Shown in pieces: positions 33,105 to 41,464 of a DNA stretch of 64,000 bases. Location: NCBI RefSeq assembly GCF_036763085.1, contig NZ_JBAIYU010000009.1:1-64000 (forward strand), given 5' to 3'. How positions within the stretch are numbered: position 1 is the stretch's first letter; every line of letters starts with the position of its first letter. The position numbers and the translations under genes are program-made. The notes under the pieces were generated by a model that saw nothing but the letters and a program-made list of their open reading frames with translations, had not been told where the DNA came from and searched no databases. The stretch comes from JBAIYU01 sp036763085. GTDB taxonomy: Bacteria; Bacillota; Negativicutes; DSM-1736; Dendrosporobacteraceae.

Positions 33105-33368
33105 CAGTAAATGCGATGAACAGGAAAAGTAGGTCAGATGCGTTTTTCAGAGAGCCAGGGGGTGGTGAGACCTGGTATGCGTACTGAGTGAAATACACCT
33201 GTGAGCAGCAAGTTGAAAGCTTTGGCTAGTAGACTGTGCCGGATTGCCACCGTTACCAAGGGCTAGAGTATCGGAAGTGTACTCGAAATGAGCGGCTTGC
33301 TACAGGCAAGCAGGGTGGTACCACGGGCATAATGATCCCGTCCCTGATTTAGGGGCGGGATTTTTTGT
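33105..33368 (+). promoter_or_regulatory. T-box riboswitch (probably tyrosine-specific)
   Basis: A tRNA-sensing leader of about 265 bases. It has a stem I with the AGAGAGCC and GGTGGTGAGACC conserved parts, the AGTA specifier-loop sequence (about 33130), the TGTGAGC K-turn strand, the T-box itself AGGGTGGTACCACGG (33312-33326) and an intrinsic terminator at 33334-33366. The most reasonable specifier is TAC (Tyr) at 33182-33184; no Phe or Trp codon stands in that place, but the loop register is not certain. Uncharged tRNA would pair and allow read-through into DAHP synthase. Confidence 0.9.
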
Positions 33369-33413
33369 ATTCATTTTTAAGATAATTAATTAAAATTTTA
33401 AGGAGGCCCTAAT

Positions 33414-34430
33414 ATGATTATTGTTATGAGACCTAAATCTTCCCAAAGTGATGTAGACACAGTTACTAAAAAATTAGTTGAGGCTGGCCTGCAGTATCAC
33501 TTATCACAAGGTGAATCACGTACTATTATTGGGGTAATTGGCGACAAGAAGCTTATTGCCAAACTTCCGGTAGACGTTTTTCCAGGAGTTGAGAAATCTG
33601 TATCGGTTACTGAGAGCTATAAATTAGTTAGCCGAGAGTTTAGGCAAGAAGATACAATAGTTAATGTTGGAGGCGCACTTATTGGCGGGCAGCACCTTGG
33701 TATTATGGCAGGTCCATGTGCTGTTGAAAGTATGGAACAGCTTTTAGAAGCGGCAACAGTGGTAAGAGAAGCTGGTGCACAGTTTCTTCGTGGCGGAGCT
33801 TACAAGCCGAGAACTTCACCATATGCTTTTCAAGGGCTCGAAGAAAAAGGACTTGAAATGTTAGCAGAAGCTCGTAACAAAACTGGTCTTAAAATTGTTA
33901 CTGAAGTCGTTGATGCGACATCGGTTGAAATTGTCAGTAAGTATGCTGATGTGCTTCAAGTAGGTGCAAGAAATATGCAAAACTTTAACTTGTTAAAAAC
34001 AGTTGGAAGAACAGATAAAGCCGTTTTATTAAAACGCGGGTTATCTGCTACTATCAGCGAATGGCTTAATGCTGCCGAATATATCATGAGTGAAGGAAAC
34101 TACAACGTAATTCTTTGCGAACGCGGCATCCGTACCTTTGAAACATATACACGGAACACTCTAGATTTAAGTGCGGTAGCTATTGTAAAGAGTCTTAGCC
34201 ATCTGCCTGTAATAGTAGATCCAAGTCATGGTACTGGTATATGGAAAATGGTTAGTCCAATGTCAAGAGCGGCAATAGCAGCTGGAGCTGACGGCCTTAT
34301 GATCGAAGTACATCCGAATCCTGCCGAAGCCTTATGTGACGGCAGCCAATCATTAACACCTCAGAATTTCTCAAAATTAATGGGGGAAATCGGCGCTATT
34401 TCACAAATAATGGATAAAAAACTTAGGTGA
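33414..34430 (+). CDS. aroF: 3-deoxy-7-phosphoheptulonate synthase (DAHP synthase)
   Basis: Condenses phosphoenolpyruvate and erythrose 4-phosphate, the entry step to aromatic amino acids. The 338-residue protein is the type I-beta form with an N-terminal ferredoxin-like regulatory domain (about 1-70), followed by the TIM barrel with MAGPCAVES, LRGGAYKPRTSPYAFQG, QVGARNMQNF and VDPSHGTG. The N-terminal domain usually mediates Tyr or Phe inhibition. It is preceded by the T-box leader and followed after six bases by tyrA, so it forms a tyrosine-branch operon. Confidence 0.95.
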   Translation: MIIVMRPKSSQSDVDTVTKKLVEAGLQYHLSQGESRTIIGVIGDKKLIAKLPVDVFPGVEKSVSVTESYKLVSREFRQEDTIVNVGGALIGGQHLGIMAGPCAVESMEQLLEAATVVREAGAQFLRGGAYKPRTSPYAFQGLEEKGLEMLAEARNKTGLKIVTEVVDATSVEIVSKYADVLQVGARNMQNFNLLKTVGRTDKAVLLKRGLSATISEWLNAAEYIMSEGNYNVILCERGIRTFETYTRNTLDLSAVAIVKSLSHLPVIVDPSHGTGIWKMVSPMSRAAIAAGADGLMIEVHPNPAEALCDGSQSLTPQNFSKLMGEIGAISQIMDKKLR

Positions 34431-34436
34431 TATGAA

Positions 34437-35315
34437 ATGAATATTACAATAATCGGTCTAGGATTAATTGGCGGTTCGATAGGGCTAGCCATTAAAAATA
34501 AATATGGATCACAGGCCTCTATAATAGGTGTTGATAATAATGCGGAAACACTAAAGAAATCGGTTGAGTGTGGCGCAGTAGACGAAAGCACGACTGATTA
34601 TGCTAAAGCTGTCAGTCAGGCAGATATAATCTTTTTATGCACGCCTGTATTGCAAATAATATCGGTTGTAAAGGAAATCCTTCCTTTTTTAAGGAAGGAT
34701 ACGATAATAACTGATGTAGGAAGCACAAAAGCTTATCTATGTGAAAACTTAGCTAAGCTTTTACCGCCTGATGTTCATTACGTTGCTGGCCATCCTATGG
34801 CTGGCAGCGAGCAAAGCGGGATATTAGCGGCAGATAAAGATCTATTCAAAGATAAATGGTATATAGTAATTCCAGAAACATCAAAGTCAGTTGCTGCAGT
34901 AGAAAAAATATATGATTTACTGATGTGTACTGGAGCAAATATCACGGTTATGGATTTGGAACAGCATGATAAATGCGCAGCAGTAATTAGTCATGTACCG
35001 CATGTAACTGCTGCAGCTTTAGTTAATCTGCTAGGGCTAACGCCGAGTGAGCTTGAATGCAATCTTAAACTAGCTGGTGGAGGTTTTCGCGACACTACAC
35101 GTATCGCTTCATCTAATGCTGATATGTGGGCTGATATTTGTATGACAAATTCTGAAGCAATTGTCAGTAGTCTAATGAACTTGCAGACTATTATTCAAAA
35201 CGTTATAACTGCCATTCAGCAAGAAGAACGTCAAATTGTGCATGAATTTTTTAAGACTGCTAAACTGCACCGCGATGCTCTTATTAGCGCGTCACTCGCT
35301 CCCAATGAGCGTTAA
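34437..35315 (+). CDS. tyrA: Prephenate dehydrogenase
   Basis: Oxidises prephenate to 4-hydroxyphenylpyruvate, the tyrosine-specific step. The 292-residue protein has the NAD-binding GLGLIGGSIGLAIK motif, TDVGSTK, the conserved HPMAGSEQSG and the C-terminal GGFRDTTRIASS. It lacks the C-terminal ACT domain found in some Firmicute enzymes. It follows aroF by six bases, and its 3' end overlaps the convergent SGNH hydrolase gene by 32 bases. Confidence 0.94.
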   Translation: MNITIIGLGLIGGSIGLAIKNKYGSQASIIGVDNNAETLKKSVECGAVDESTTDYAKAVSQADIIFLCTPVLQIISVVKEILPFLRKDTIITDVGSTKAYLCENLAKLLPPDVHYVAGHPMAGSEQSGILAADKDLFKDKWYIVIPETSKSVAAVEKIYDLLMCTGANITVMDLEQHDKCAAVISHVPHVTAAALVNLLGLTPSELECNLKLAGGGFRDTTRIASSNADMWADICMTNSEAIVSSLMNLQTIIQNVITAIQQEERQIVHEFFKTAKLHRDALISASLAPNER

Positions 35316-36903
35316 TGATTTGTGCGATTAGTTTTTTTCCTTCAATATCAGGATGAAGTCCGTCGATAGCATAATGGTCAGCAAGTTCGCGTTTTGCGTC
35401 AATAAAATACGGGTCAAGATCAATAAAATAACGCTGTTGCCTAATGAATCTATTGACTGCATCAAATTCTTCCCGCCAATTGGGGGAAGTCTCCTCTTTA
35501 AAAGCTCGCTCTATTGCAGCGGGGTTAATTGGCGGCAGTGTAAGGAAGATAGGCCGGATGCCTGCAGCCAAACATTTATCGCGGATAACTGTTAGATCAC
35601 TAATAACCTGTGTTGATGAAATACCTCCGCGCAGGCTGTTAGTTCCGCCCAGTATAATTAGAAATCTCGGGTTGTAGGGCAGGACATCTTTATCGAAGCG
35701 GGCTGCCATGCTTTGGGAGGTATCACCACTCTTTCCCAAATTTACAGTTGGGAAGTTTAAATAGGTTTGAAAGCTGTACTCCAAATCGGCTGGCGAATAA
35801 GATATTGCTCCTCCGCCATGAGTAATGCTGTCACCAAACGTTGCTGAATAATTTCCTTTTTTTAAGTCGACAGTAACTTGCTCAGCATCGGAAAAGACAC
35901 CTAAAGTATTCCCATATTGATCAAGACCTCGAACACGCCAGAAATAGGTTCCAGGGGTAATGCGCGCAATTTCATCGTAGCAGTCTAATGCATCATTGAC
36001 TTCCTTGTGCCAAATTCTATAAATAGATGGTGTAGTACCATTAGGGTTTTCTGGGGCTTGGCTAAGGACTTCTATTTCGTACTGCTTTGTGCCAATTATG
36101 GGTATCCAAGAGTACACAGGATATAAGGGTGTTGTATGTTGTCCTAAGTCGTATTTACTGGTCGTCTGCGGTTTTAATGGTTGCTTAAGTGAATGGTCAA
36201 TATAGATATCAGTAGCGTCCGAAAAAACACCGATAGGATTATCATTATTATCAATTGCTCTTACCCGCCAATAGAAATGACTTTCTGTGTATTTAGATAA
36301 ATCGGCATTGTAGCCATTTGTAAAGACTTCACGCGAGCTAAAAATCTTATGCTCAGATAACGTTATATCGTTAGGGTTTTCCGGGGGGGAATTTAAAAAT
36401 TCAATTTCGTAGTATACGGCTCCTGGTATTACTGTCCACGTTAACATCGGCTGAGCGGCGGAAGGGTTACTTTGTGTGTAGTGCGATGTAGCAGCAGGCT
36501 TTATTTTGGAAAAATCTTCGGCTGTTGTCCCTAATATTTGGGCTAAGTTAATGGTATTTGAATAGCTGCCTATAGGGTGGCTGAATAAACCATGTGCGGA
36601 AACACGCCAAAATGTCCGAAAGGGGAAAGTTTGATCTATTGTTAATTTATTGTCCCAGGTCTGATATTTGACAATACGCTGATTTGCCGAAGTAATTTGC
36701 TGCGCGGAATCAGCAGGTATAGTTAGTACTTCGACTTCGTAGTAGGCCAGATAAGGAATTTCAGACCAGGATAAAACATATTCATTGGCTTCTTGTGTTA
36801 CTTCAATTTCTGGCCTAAAGGTACTCAGTCCCATTATCCCGCTTTTTTCTGTGAGAAATATAAAAAATAAAAGCACTAGCAAAAGGCTCAAAATACGCTT
36901 CAT
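35284..36903 (-). CDS. Secreted SGNH/GDSL hydrolase with fibronectin-III-like repeats
   Basis: A 539-residue secreted or membrane-anchored protein. A signal peptide (MKRILSLLLVLLFFIFL) is followed by three repeats of about 100 residues each, marked by YYEVEVL/YYEIEFL/QYEIEVL and FYWRVRAID/TYFWRVRGLD, which look like fibronectin-III modules. The C-terminal catalytic domain has block I TFGDSITHGG with the nucleophilic Ser, block III GGTNSLRGG and block V DGLHPDIEG. It is probably an esterase acting on envelope or environmental carbohydrate. The gene is convergent with tyrA, whose end it overlaps. Confidence 0.83.
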   Translation of the reverse strand: MKRILSLLLVLLFFIFLTEKSGIMGLSTFRPEIEVTQEANEYVLSWSEIPYLAYYEVEVLTIPADSAQQITSANQRIVKYQTWDNKLTIDQTFPFRTFWRVSAHGLFSHPIGSYSNTINLAQILGTTAEDFSKIKPAATSHYTQSNPSAAQPMLTWTVIPGAVYYEIEFLNSPPENPNDITLSEHKIFSSREVFTNGYNADLSKYTESHFYWRVRAIDNNDNPIGVFSDATDIYIDHSLKQPLKPQTTSKYDLGQHTTPLYPVYSWIPIIGTKQYEIEVLSQAPENPNGTTPSIYRIWHKEVNDALDCYDEIARITPGTYFWRVRGLDQYGNTLGVFSDAEQVTVDLKKGNYSATFGDSITHGGGAISYSPADLEYSFQTYLNFPTVNLGKSGDTSQSMAARFDKDVLPYNPRFLIILGGTNSLRGGISSTQVISDLTVIRDKCLAAGIRPIFLTLPPINPAAIERAFKEETSPNWREEFDAVNRFIRQQRYFIDLDPYFIDAKRELADHYAIDGLHPDIEGKKLIAQIINAHWERVTR

Positions 36904-36997
36904 TAATTCACCTGCTTGTCATGTTATATGTAAATTATACCAAATTAATTATTTCGTTAAAAAGTGCATTATATCCTTATTATTACCAATAAAATAG

Positions 36998-37040
36998 AAA
37001 GATAGGCCAATTGGTTACTGCCATTGGCCTATCTTTTTTG
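36998..37040 (-). terminator. Terminator of hydG operon
   Basis: Stem AAAGATAGGCCAAT / ATTGGCCTATCTTT; T-runs on both sides make it bidirectional. Confidence 0.88.
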
Positions 37041-37041
37041 A

Positions 37042-38469
37042 TTAAAAGTATAAATCACGCTTTCCAATTTCAATTTGATTAAGTCTCTCAATAGTTTTAT
37101 TACGGATGTTTTCCTGAGGTATGTCTGCAATACTTTTGTCTATTAATTTATCTCCAATTTGCTTTGTGGTTTCGTCAGCGTAGTCGATGAGAAATTCTTT
37201 AAAAGTCAATAGTGCATTTGGCAGACATACATTTTGTATTTCGCCTGTTTTCGCTAGACTCATAAATCGATCGCCTGTTCTTCCCTGGCGGTAGCAAGCC
37301 GTACAATAGCTAGGTATAAATCCGTTGTTGCAAAGCATTCTTATAATTTCGTTAGGAGACCTGTTGTCACCAGTCTCGAATTGCATTCCATTTTTAGCAT
37401 TACCTTGGTTCTCATAAGTTTGCTGATAGCCGCCAACTCCAGTACAGGAGCCAGCACTAATCTGTGAAACACCGTATGTAATTAGTTTATCGCGTAATTC
37501 AGGTGCTTCTCTTGTAGATAAAATCATTCCAGTATAAGGTACAGCCAAGCGGATAATCGCAATGATTTTCTCAAACTGGTCATCTGTTACGAGATAAGGG
37601 AAATTTTCTAAAGTTACGGAAGCTGCGGGGCGTAGCCGCGGAACGGAAATGGTATGAGGGCCAACTCCAAAAGTTTTTTCTAAATGTTCAGCATGGAGAA
37701 ACATTGCGACCGTTTCATATTGATAGTCATATAAGCCGTAAAGAACGCCTATACCAACATCATCAATACCAGCTTTCATAGCCCTATCCATTGCCGTGGT
37801 GTGCCAGTTGTAGTCTTGTTTAGGACCCGTTGGATGCATTGCGGCATAGGTTGGGCGATGGTAGGTTTCTTGAAAGAGGATATAAGTGCCAATATCGGCT
37901 TGTTTTAGTTTATGATATTCTTCAATTGTTGTAGCAGCTACGTTGACATTAATACGGCGAATGCTACCATTTTGGTTCTTTATACTATAGATTTCACGAA
38001 TTGCTTCAATCACATAATCTATCGAGCAGTTAACAGGGTCTTCTCCTGCTTCGAGTGCTATTCGTTTGTGACCAAGTGATTGTAATATTTCAACTTCTGT
38101 CTTTACCTCTTCTAACGATAAGTGCCGTCGCAATTGATGTTTGTTTTCCGCACGGTACCCGCAATAGATACAGTTGTTTACACAGTGACTTGAGATATAT
38201 AGCGGTGCAAATAAAACGATTCGAGTTCCGTAAATAGCTTTTTTAACCTCAGAGGCAGCTATAAACATTTCATTCAGTAGTTCTGGGTTAGTCACTTTTA
38301 ATAAAACAGCAACTTCGGCGGCAGAAAGTCCGTGGTAATCTTTGGCTTTAGCAATTATGCCCTTAACGTAGTCAAAGTCTTGGGCTAAGTTTTCAGCAGA
38401 AAATAATAATTCGGTTATTAGACTGTCGTCAATAAAGGCATCTGTAGAACGTTCTTCTAATTTAATCAT
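37042..38469 (-). CDS. hydG: [FeFe]-hydrogenase H-cluster maturase HydG (radical SAM)
   Basis: Cleaves tyrosine to make CO and cyanide ligands for the hydrogenase H-cluster. The 475-residue protein has the radical-SAM cluster motif CVNNCIYC (Cys96, 100, 103), the TIM barrel with LEAGEDPVNCSIDYV, and the C-terminal auxiliary-cluster Cys: CTACYRQGRTGDRFM and a later NVCLPNA. This C-terminus separates it from ThiH. Its start overlaps the stop of the TM1266-like regulator by four bases. The hydE and hydF genes are not in the window; the hydrogenase at 19896-21275 is the only likely client seen. Confidence 0.94.
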   Translation of the reverse strand: MIKLEERSTDAFIDDSLITELLFSAENLAQDFDYVKGIIAKAKDYHGLSAAEVAVLLKVTNPELLNEMFIAASEVKKAIYGTRIVLFAPLYISSHCVNNCIYCGYRAENKHQLRRHLSLEEVKTEVEILQSLGHKRIALEAGEDPVNCSIDYVIEAIREIYSIKNQNGSIRRINVNVAATTIEEYHKLKQADIGTYILFQETYHRPTYAAMHPTGPKQDYNWHTTAMDRAMKAGIDDVGIGVLYGLYDYQYETVAMFLHAEHLEKTFGVGPHTISVPRLRPAASVTLENFPYLVTDDQFEKIIAIIRLAVPYTGMILSTREAPELRDKLITYGVSQISAGSCTGVGGYQQTYENQGNAKNGMQFETGDNRSPNEIIRMLCNNGFIPSYCTACYRQGRTGDRFMSLAKTGEIQNVCLPNALLTFKEFLIDYADETTKQIGDKLIDKSIADIPQENIRNKTIERLNQIEIGKRDLYF

Positions 38470-38738
38470 CTCGTCTCCCCCTTAGTTAAGTTTTTTGTAG
38501 TAAGGGCGGATTTCACAGTTACACCTGGAAGGTTTCCAAGTTTGCCAGTTAAAGCTCCGACGTGATCAGTGCTGCCTTCAATTATTAAGGAAATAATGCC
38601 AACCTGTTCGTCTGGTCTAGGTATGCCCATTCGACCAATGATTAAATGGCTGTATTCGCTGATAATCTTATTAACACGCTCAGATGTTTCTTGGGGATTA
38701 TCAATTACTATTCCTATCACACCGATACGCTTTGACAT
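38466..38738 (-). CDS. Iron-only hydrogenase system regulator (TM1266 family, ACT-like)
   Basis: A 90-residue ACT-like ferredoxin-fold protein with the family opening RIGVIGIVIDNPQETSERVN and the central GRMGIPRPDEQVGIISLIIEG. It is routinely encoded with hydE/hydF/hydG and is named a putative regulator, but its mode of action is unproven. The gene overlaps hydG by four bases, so the two are coupled. GGGAGG precedes the ATG, and an 11-pair hairpin lies just upstream (38761-38790). Confidence 0.9.
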   Translation of the reverse strand: MSKRIGVIGIVIDNPQETSERVNKIISEYSHLIIGRMGIPRPDEQVGIISLIIEGSTDHVGALTGKLGNLPGVTVKSALTTKNLTKGETR

Positions 38739-38760
38739 ATGTACCTCCCTAAATAGTGAA

Positions 38761-38790
38761 TCCCTTCTATGACAATAAGCATAGAAGGGA
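38761..38790 (-). promoter_or_regulatory. Hairpin in the leader of the hydG operon
   Basis: TCCCTTCTATG (38761-38771) and CATAGAAGGGA (38780-38790) form a perfect 11-pair stem 22 bases before the start codon of the TM1266-like gene. It lacks a T-tail, so it may act on RNA stability or translation instead of termination. Confidence 0.5.
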
Positions 38791-38988
38791 CTGTATAACT
38801 TGCGTTCCCTCCCGTGCGCAGGCTTATATACCCTTGCTGCAGATTGAGTTGATTTAAGAATCCTTCAAAAAATGATAGGTAACCACTTTTTGTTAGATAG
38901 ATTAATTATACACCATTTTCAAAACGGTAATCACAAAATGTTTTAAATTAACATAACATATAGTAGGGATTTTAAGGAGGTGTCGAGA

Positions 38989-39498
38989 ATGGCTGACGAA
39001 GCACGTCAGACTATAGTAGGAGAATTAGATGAGAAACATTCGCTGCATGTTCATAGCTACAATACAGAGACTGATGTAGCTGATGAGCATCAGCACGTTA
39101 TTATGGGAGTAAGTGGTCCGATGTGTCCTCAAGGAAACTCTCATGTCCATCGGGTTCGCGGGAGGACAACTTTCTTTGTAGATGGCGATGAAGGTCACTG
39201 GCATTGGTATGATGTGATGAGTGGTCCAGCGATTGCAATGCCTGATGGGACTCATACGCATTATTTCAGTGGTGAAACTAGTGTTGATGACGGTCACTCG
39301 CATAGTTTTGCAGATAATACGGCTCTAGGCCCGAATGAAATTATTGAAGATGATGAAGATGACGACGATGATTGCCCTAATTTTGCAGCAACTACTAATG
39401 CAGCAGTAGCAGGGGCAACAAGTGTCGCTGGAATTGCAGGGTTATCAAAAAATAATAAAAAATGTAAAAATCACCGCCCAGAAGAAACTGAAAAATAG
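38989..39498 (+). CDS. YmaF-like histidine-rich protein
   Basis: A 169-residue protein resembling Bacillus YmaF. It carries six HxH pairs at regular spacing (HVH, HQH, HVH, HWH, HTH, HSH) over residues about 17-107, a likely metal-binding beta-repeat domain. An acidic run (EDDEDDDDD) follows, then a small hydrophobic Ala/Gly segment (about 136-155) and a basic tail. No signal peptide. Function is unknown. The ATG at 38989 follows AAGGAGGTG; a GTG three codons earlier overlaps this site. A terminator follows. Confidence 0.75.
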   Translation: MADEARQTIVGELDEKHSLHVHSYNTETDVADEHQHVIMGVSGPMCPQGNSHVHRVRGRTTFFVDGDEGHWHWYDVMSGPAIAMPDGTHTHYFSGETSVDDGHSHSFADNTALGPNEIIEDDEDDDDDCPNFAATTNAAVAGATSVAGIAGLSKNNKKCKNHRPEETEK

Positions 39499-39506
39499 TA
39501 ACACAT

Positions 39507-39543
39507 AAAAACAGTGCTCTAATTAAAAGGGCACTGCTTTTGT
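39507..39543 (+). terminator. Terminator after YmaF-like gene
   Basis: Stem AAAACAGTGC / GCACTGCTTTT with one bulge and T-run. Confidence 0.8.
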
Positions 39544-39551
39544 ATGTCCGT

Positions 39552-39560
39552 TTTGTCGAA
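39552..39560 (+). promoter_or_regulatory. Possible Spo0A box upstream of panB
   Basis: Exact TTTGTCGAA, about 110 bases before panB. The nine bases GAATAATAG starting inside it are repeated 32 bases further on (39590-39598). Confidence 0.35.
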
Positions 39561-39668
39561 TAATAGCAGGAATTTTGTAATGTTTATTGAATAATAGACA
39601 GAATATATATGTGGTGTAAACCGCATATTAAGTTATACTATTATAAGCAGTTATAGGAGGCGGCTATT

Positions 39669-40508
39669 TTGACGAAAAAAAAGTTGACCATTCCTCAATT
39701 CAAAGAACTTAAAGCACAGGGCCAGAAATTTCGCATGGTAACAGCGTATGACTATACGTTTGCATCAATGGTCGAGAAGACACCAATCGAAATGATCCTT
39801 GTTGGGGATTCATTGGGTATGGTTGTACTTGGCTACGATAGTACTGTTCCGGTTACCATGGAGGATATAATTCACCATACAAAGCCTGTGGTGCGAGGAG
39901 CCAAGAATACTTTTGTTGTTGCCGATATGCCTTTCGGTTCCTACAACGTTAGTGTCAGTGAAGCAATTAGAAACGCCAACCGTCTTATTAAGGAAGGCGG
40001 CGCAGATGCAGTAAAACTTGAAGGCGGATCTAATGTCTTAGAGATAGTTAGTGAAATGGTCAAAGGCGGTATTCCTGTTGTCGGCCATATTGGCTTAACA
40101 CCCCAAACAGCCGCTCAATTAGGCGGTTTTAAAGTGCAGGGAAAAGATGCGGAGATTGCTAGAAAACTAGTAGAAGATGCGATGCAGCTTGAACAAGCCG
40201 GGGCCTTTGCTATAGTCCTAGAGTGCGTAGTTTCACCAATTGCACAGTTGATTACAGAAAAAGTCGCCATTCCCACAATTGGGATAGGGGCTGGTCCATA
40301 TTGTGACGCTCAAGTGCTTGTAATGCAGGACTTACTAGGAATGTATGATAAATTCACTCCTAAGTTCGTAAAAAAATATGCTCAACTTAATGGGCAAATC
40401 GTAGATGCTCTTAATGAATATGCGAAAGAAGTTTCAGATGGATCATTTCCAGCACCAGAGCACTCCTTTGGTTTAACTAAGGAACAGCAGCTTGGCCGGC
40501 TGTATTGA
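39669..40508 (+). CDS. panB: 3-methyl-2-oxobutanoate hydroxymethyltransferase
   Basis: First step of pantothenate synthesis: adds a hydroxymethyl group from methylene-tetrahydrofolate to 2-oxoisovalerate. The 279-residue protein has MVTAYDYTFASMVE, ILVGDSLGMVVLGYDSTVPVTMEDIIHH, GADAVKLEGG and GIGAGPYCDAQVLVMQDLLG. The start is a TTG at 39669 after TAGGAGGCGG; no ATG is in place. It opens a three-gene operon with panE and ilvD; panC and panD are absent. Confidence 0.95.
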   Translation: MTKKKLTIPQFKELKAQGQKFRMVTAYDYTFASMVEKTPIEMILVGDSLGMVVLGYDSTVPVTMEDIIHHTKPVVRGAKNTFVVADMPFGSYNVSVSEAIRNANRLIKEGGADAVKLEGGSNVLEIVSEMVKGGIPVVGHIGLTPQTAAQLGGFKVQGKDAEIARKLVEDAMQLEQAGAFAIVLECVVSPIAQLITEKVAIPTIGIGAGPYCDAQVLVMQDLLGMYDKFTPKFVKKYAQLNGQIVDALNEYAKEVSDGSFPAPEHSFGLTKEQQLGRLY

Positions 40509-40529
40509 TAGCTGAATAAGGAGCTTCTA

Positions 40530-41438
40530 ATGAAAATAGCTATTATAGGTGCTGGTGCAATGGGCAGCTTGTTTGGAGCTATGCTGGCACAGGGCGGGCA
40601 AGATGTAATACTTATCGATAAGCGTACTGAACTGGTACAAGCAATAACCCAAAATGGTCTTAAAATTATTGATGAATCTTCTGAGATTATAGTTAACATC
40701 AGAGCTTCTGCAGATATAACTGATGCAGAAAAAGCTGATTTAATAATTTTATTTGTCAAAGCCTATGACACACAGCAAGCAATTCAGGATTGCATTAGGA
40801 TTATTGATGATAAAACTGTTGTTTTAACGATGCAGAATGGTCTCGGAAATATTGAAAAAATCGGCACTGTAATAGGTGAAGAAAAAGTTATAGCTGGTTC
40901 AACATCTTACGGATGCATTGTGGCAGCTCCGGGACTGATAAAAGTTAGTAATATTGGCAAAGTGACTCTTGGAGAACTAAACGGATCTTTGTCAGGAAGA
41001 TTACTTCGAATTGCAGAAACTTTTAGCAGTGTTGGTATAAATGTTTCTCTCAGCGAAAATATTCAGAGCCTGATTTGGACAAAACTTGCTGTAAATACTG
41101 GAATAAATGCCATTACAGCTATTACTTCACTAACCAATGGAGAGCTGTTAGTTCGTAAAGAAACACGAGAACTTATGAATTTGGCAATTAATGAATTAGT
41201 TTCTGTAGCAAATCATAAAGGGATTAGATTTTTGCAGGATCCTTTCAAATTGGCTGAAGCTGTTGCAAAAGACACTTACACTAATAAATCATCGATGCTT
41301 CAGGATATCGAAAAAGGCAGTAAAACGGAAATTGATAATATAAATGGCGCTATAGTTGCTGAAGGGAAAAAATATGAGGTTGAAACACCAGTCAACCATG
41401 TTTTAACTCTTTTGATAAAGGCTTTAGAGAAACAATAG
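40530..41438 (+). CDS. panE: 2-dehydropantoate 2-reductase
   Basis: NADPH-dependent reduction of ketopantoate to pantoate. The 302-residue protein has the nucleotide-binding GAGAMGSLFGAMLAQGG, the LIILFVKAYDTQQA segment, QNGLGN, and the catalytic Lys in IWTKLAVNTGINAITAI. It starts 21 bases after panB with AAGGAG upstream and is followed by ilvD after 26 bases. Its substrate is the product of PanB, fitting the operon. Confidence 0.92.
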   Translation: MKIAIIGAGAMGSLFGAMLAQGGQDVILIDKRTELVQAITQNGLKIIDESSEIIVNIRASADITDAEKADLIILFVKAYDTQQAIQDCIRIIDDKTVVLTMQNGLGNIEKIGTVIGEEKVIAGSTSYGCIVAAPGLIKVSNIGKVTLGELNGSLSGRLLRIAETFSSVGINVSLSENIQSLIWTKLAVNTGINAITAITSLTNGELLVRKETRELMNLAINELVSVANHKGIRFLQDPFKLAEAVAKDTYTNKSSMLQDIEKGSKTEIDNINGAIVAEGKKYEVETPVNHVLTLLIKALEKQ

Positions 41439-41464
41439 TCAATAATATTTGAGGTGGGGATAAT

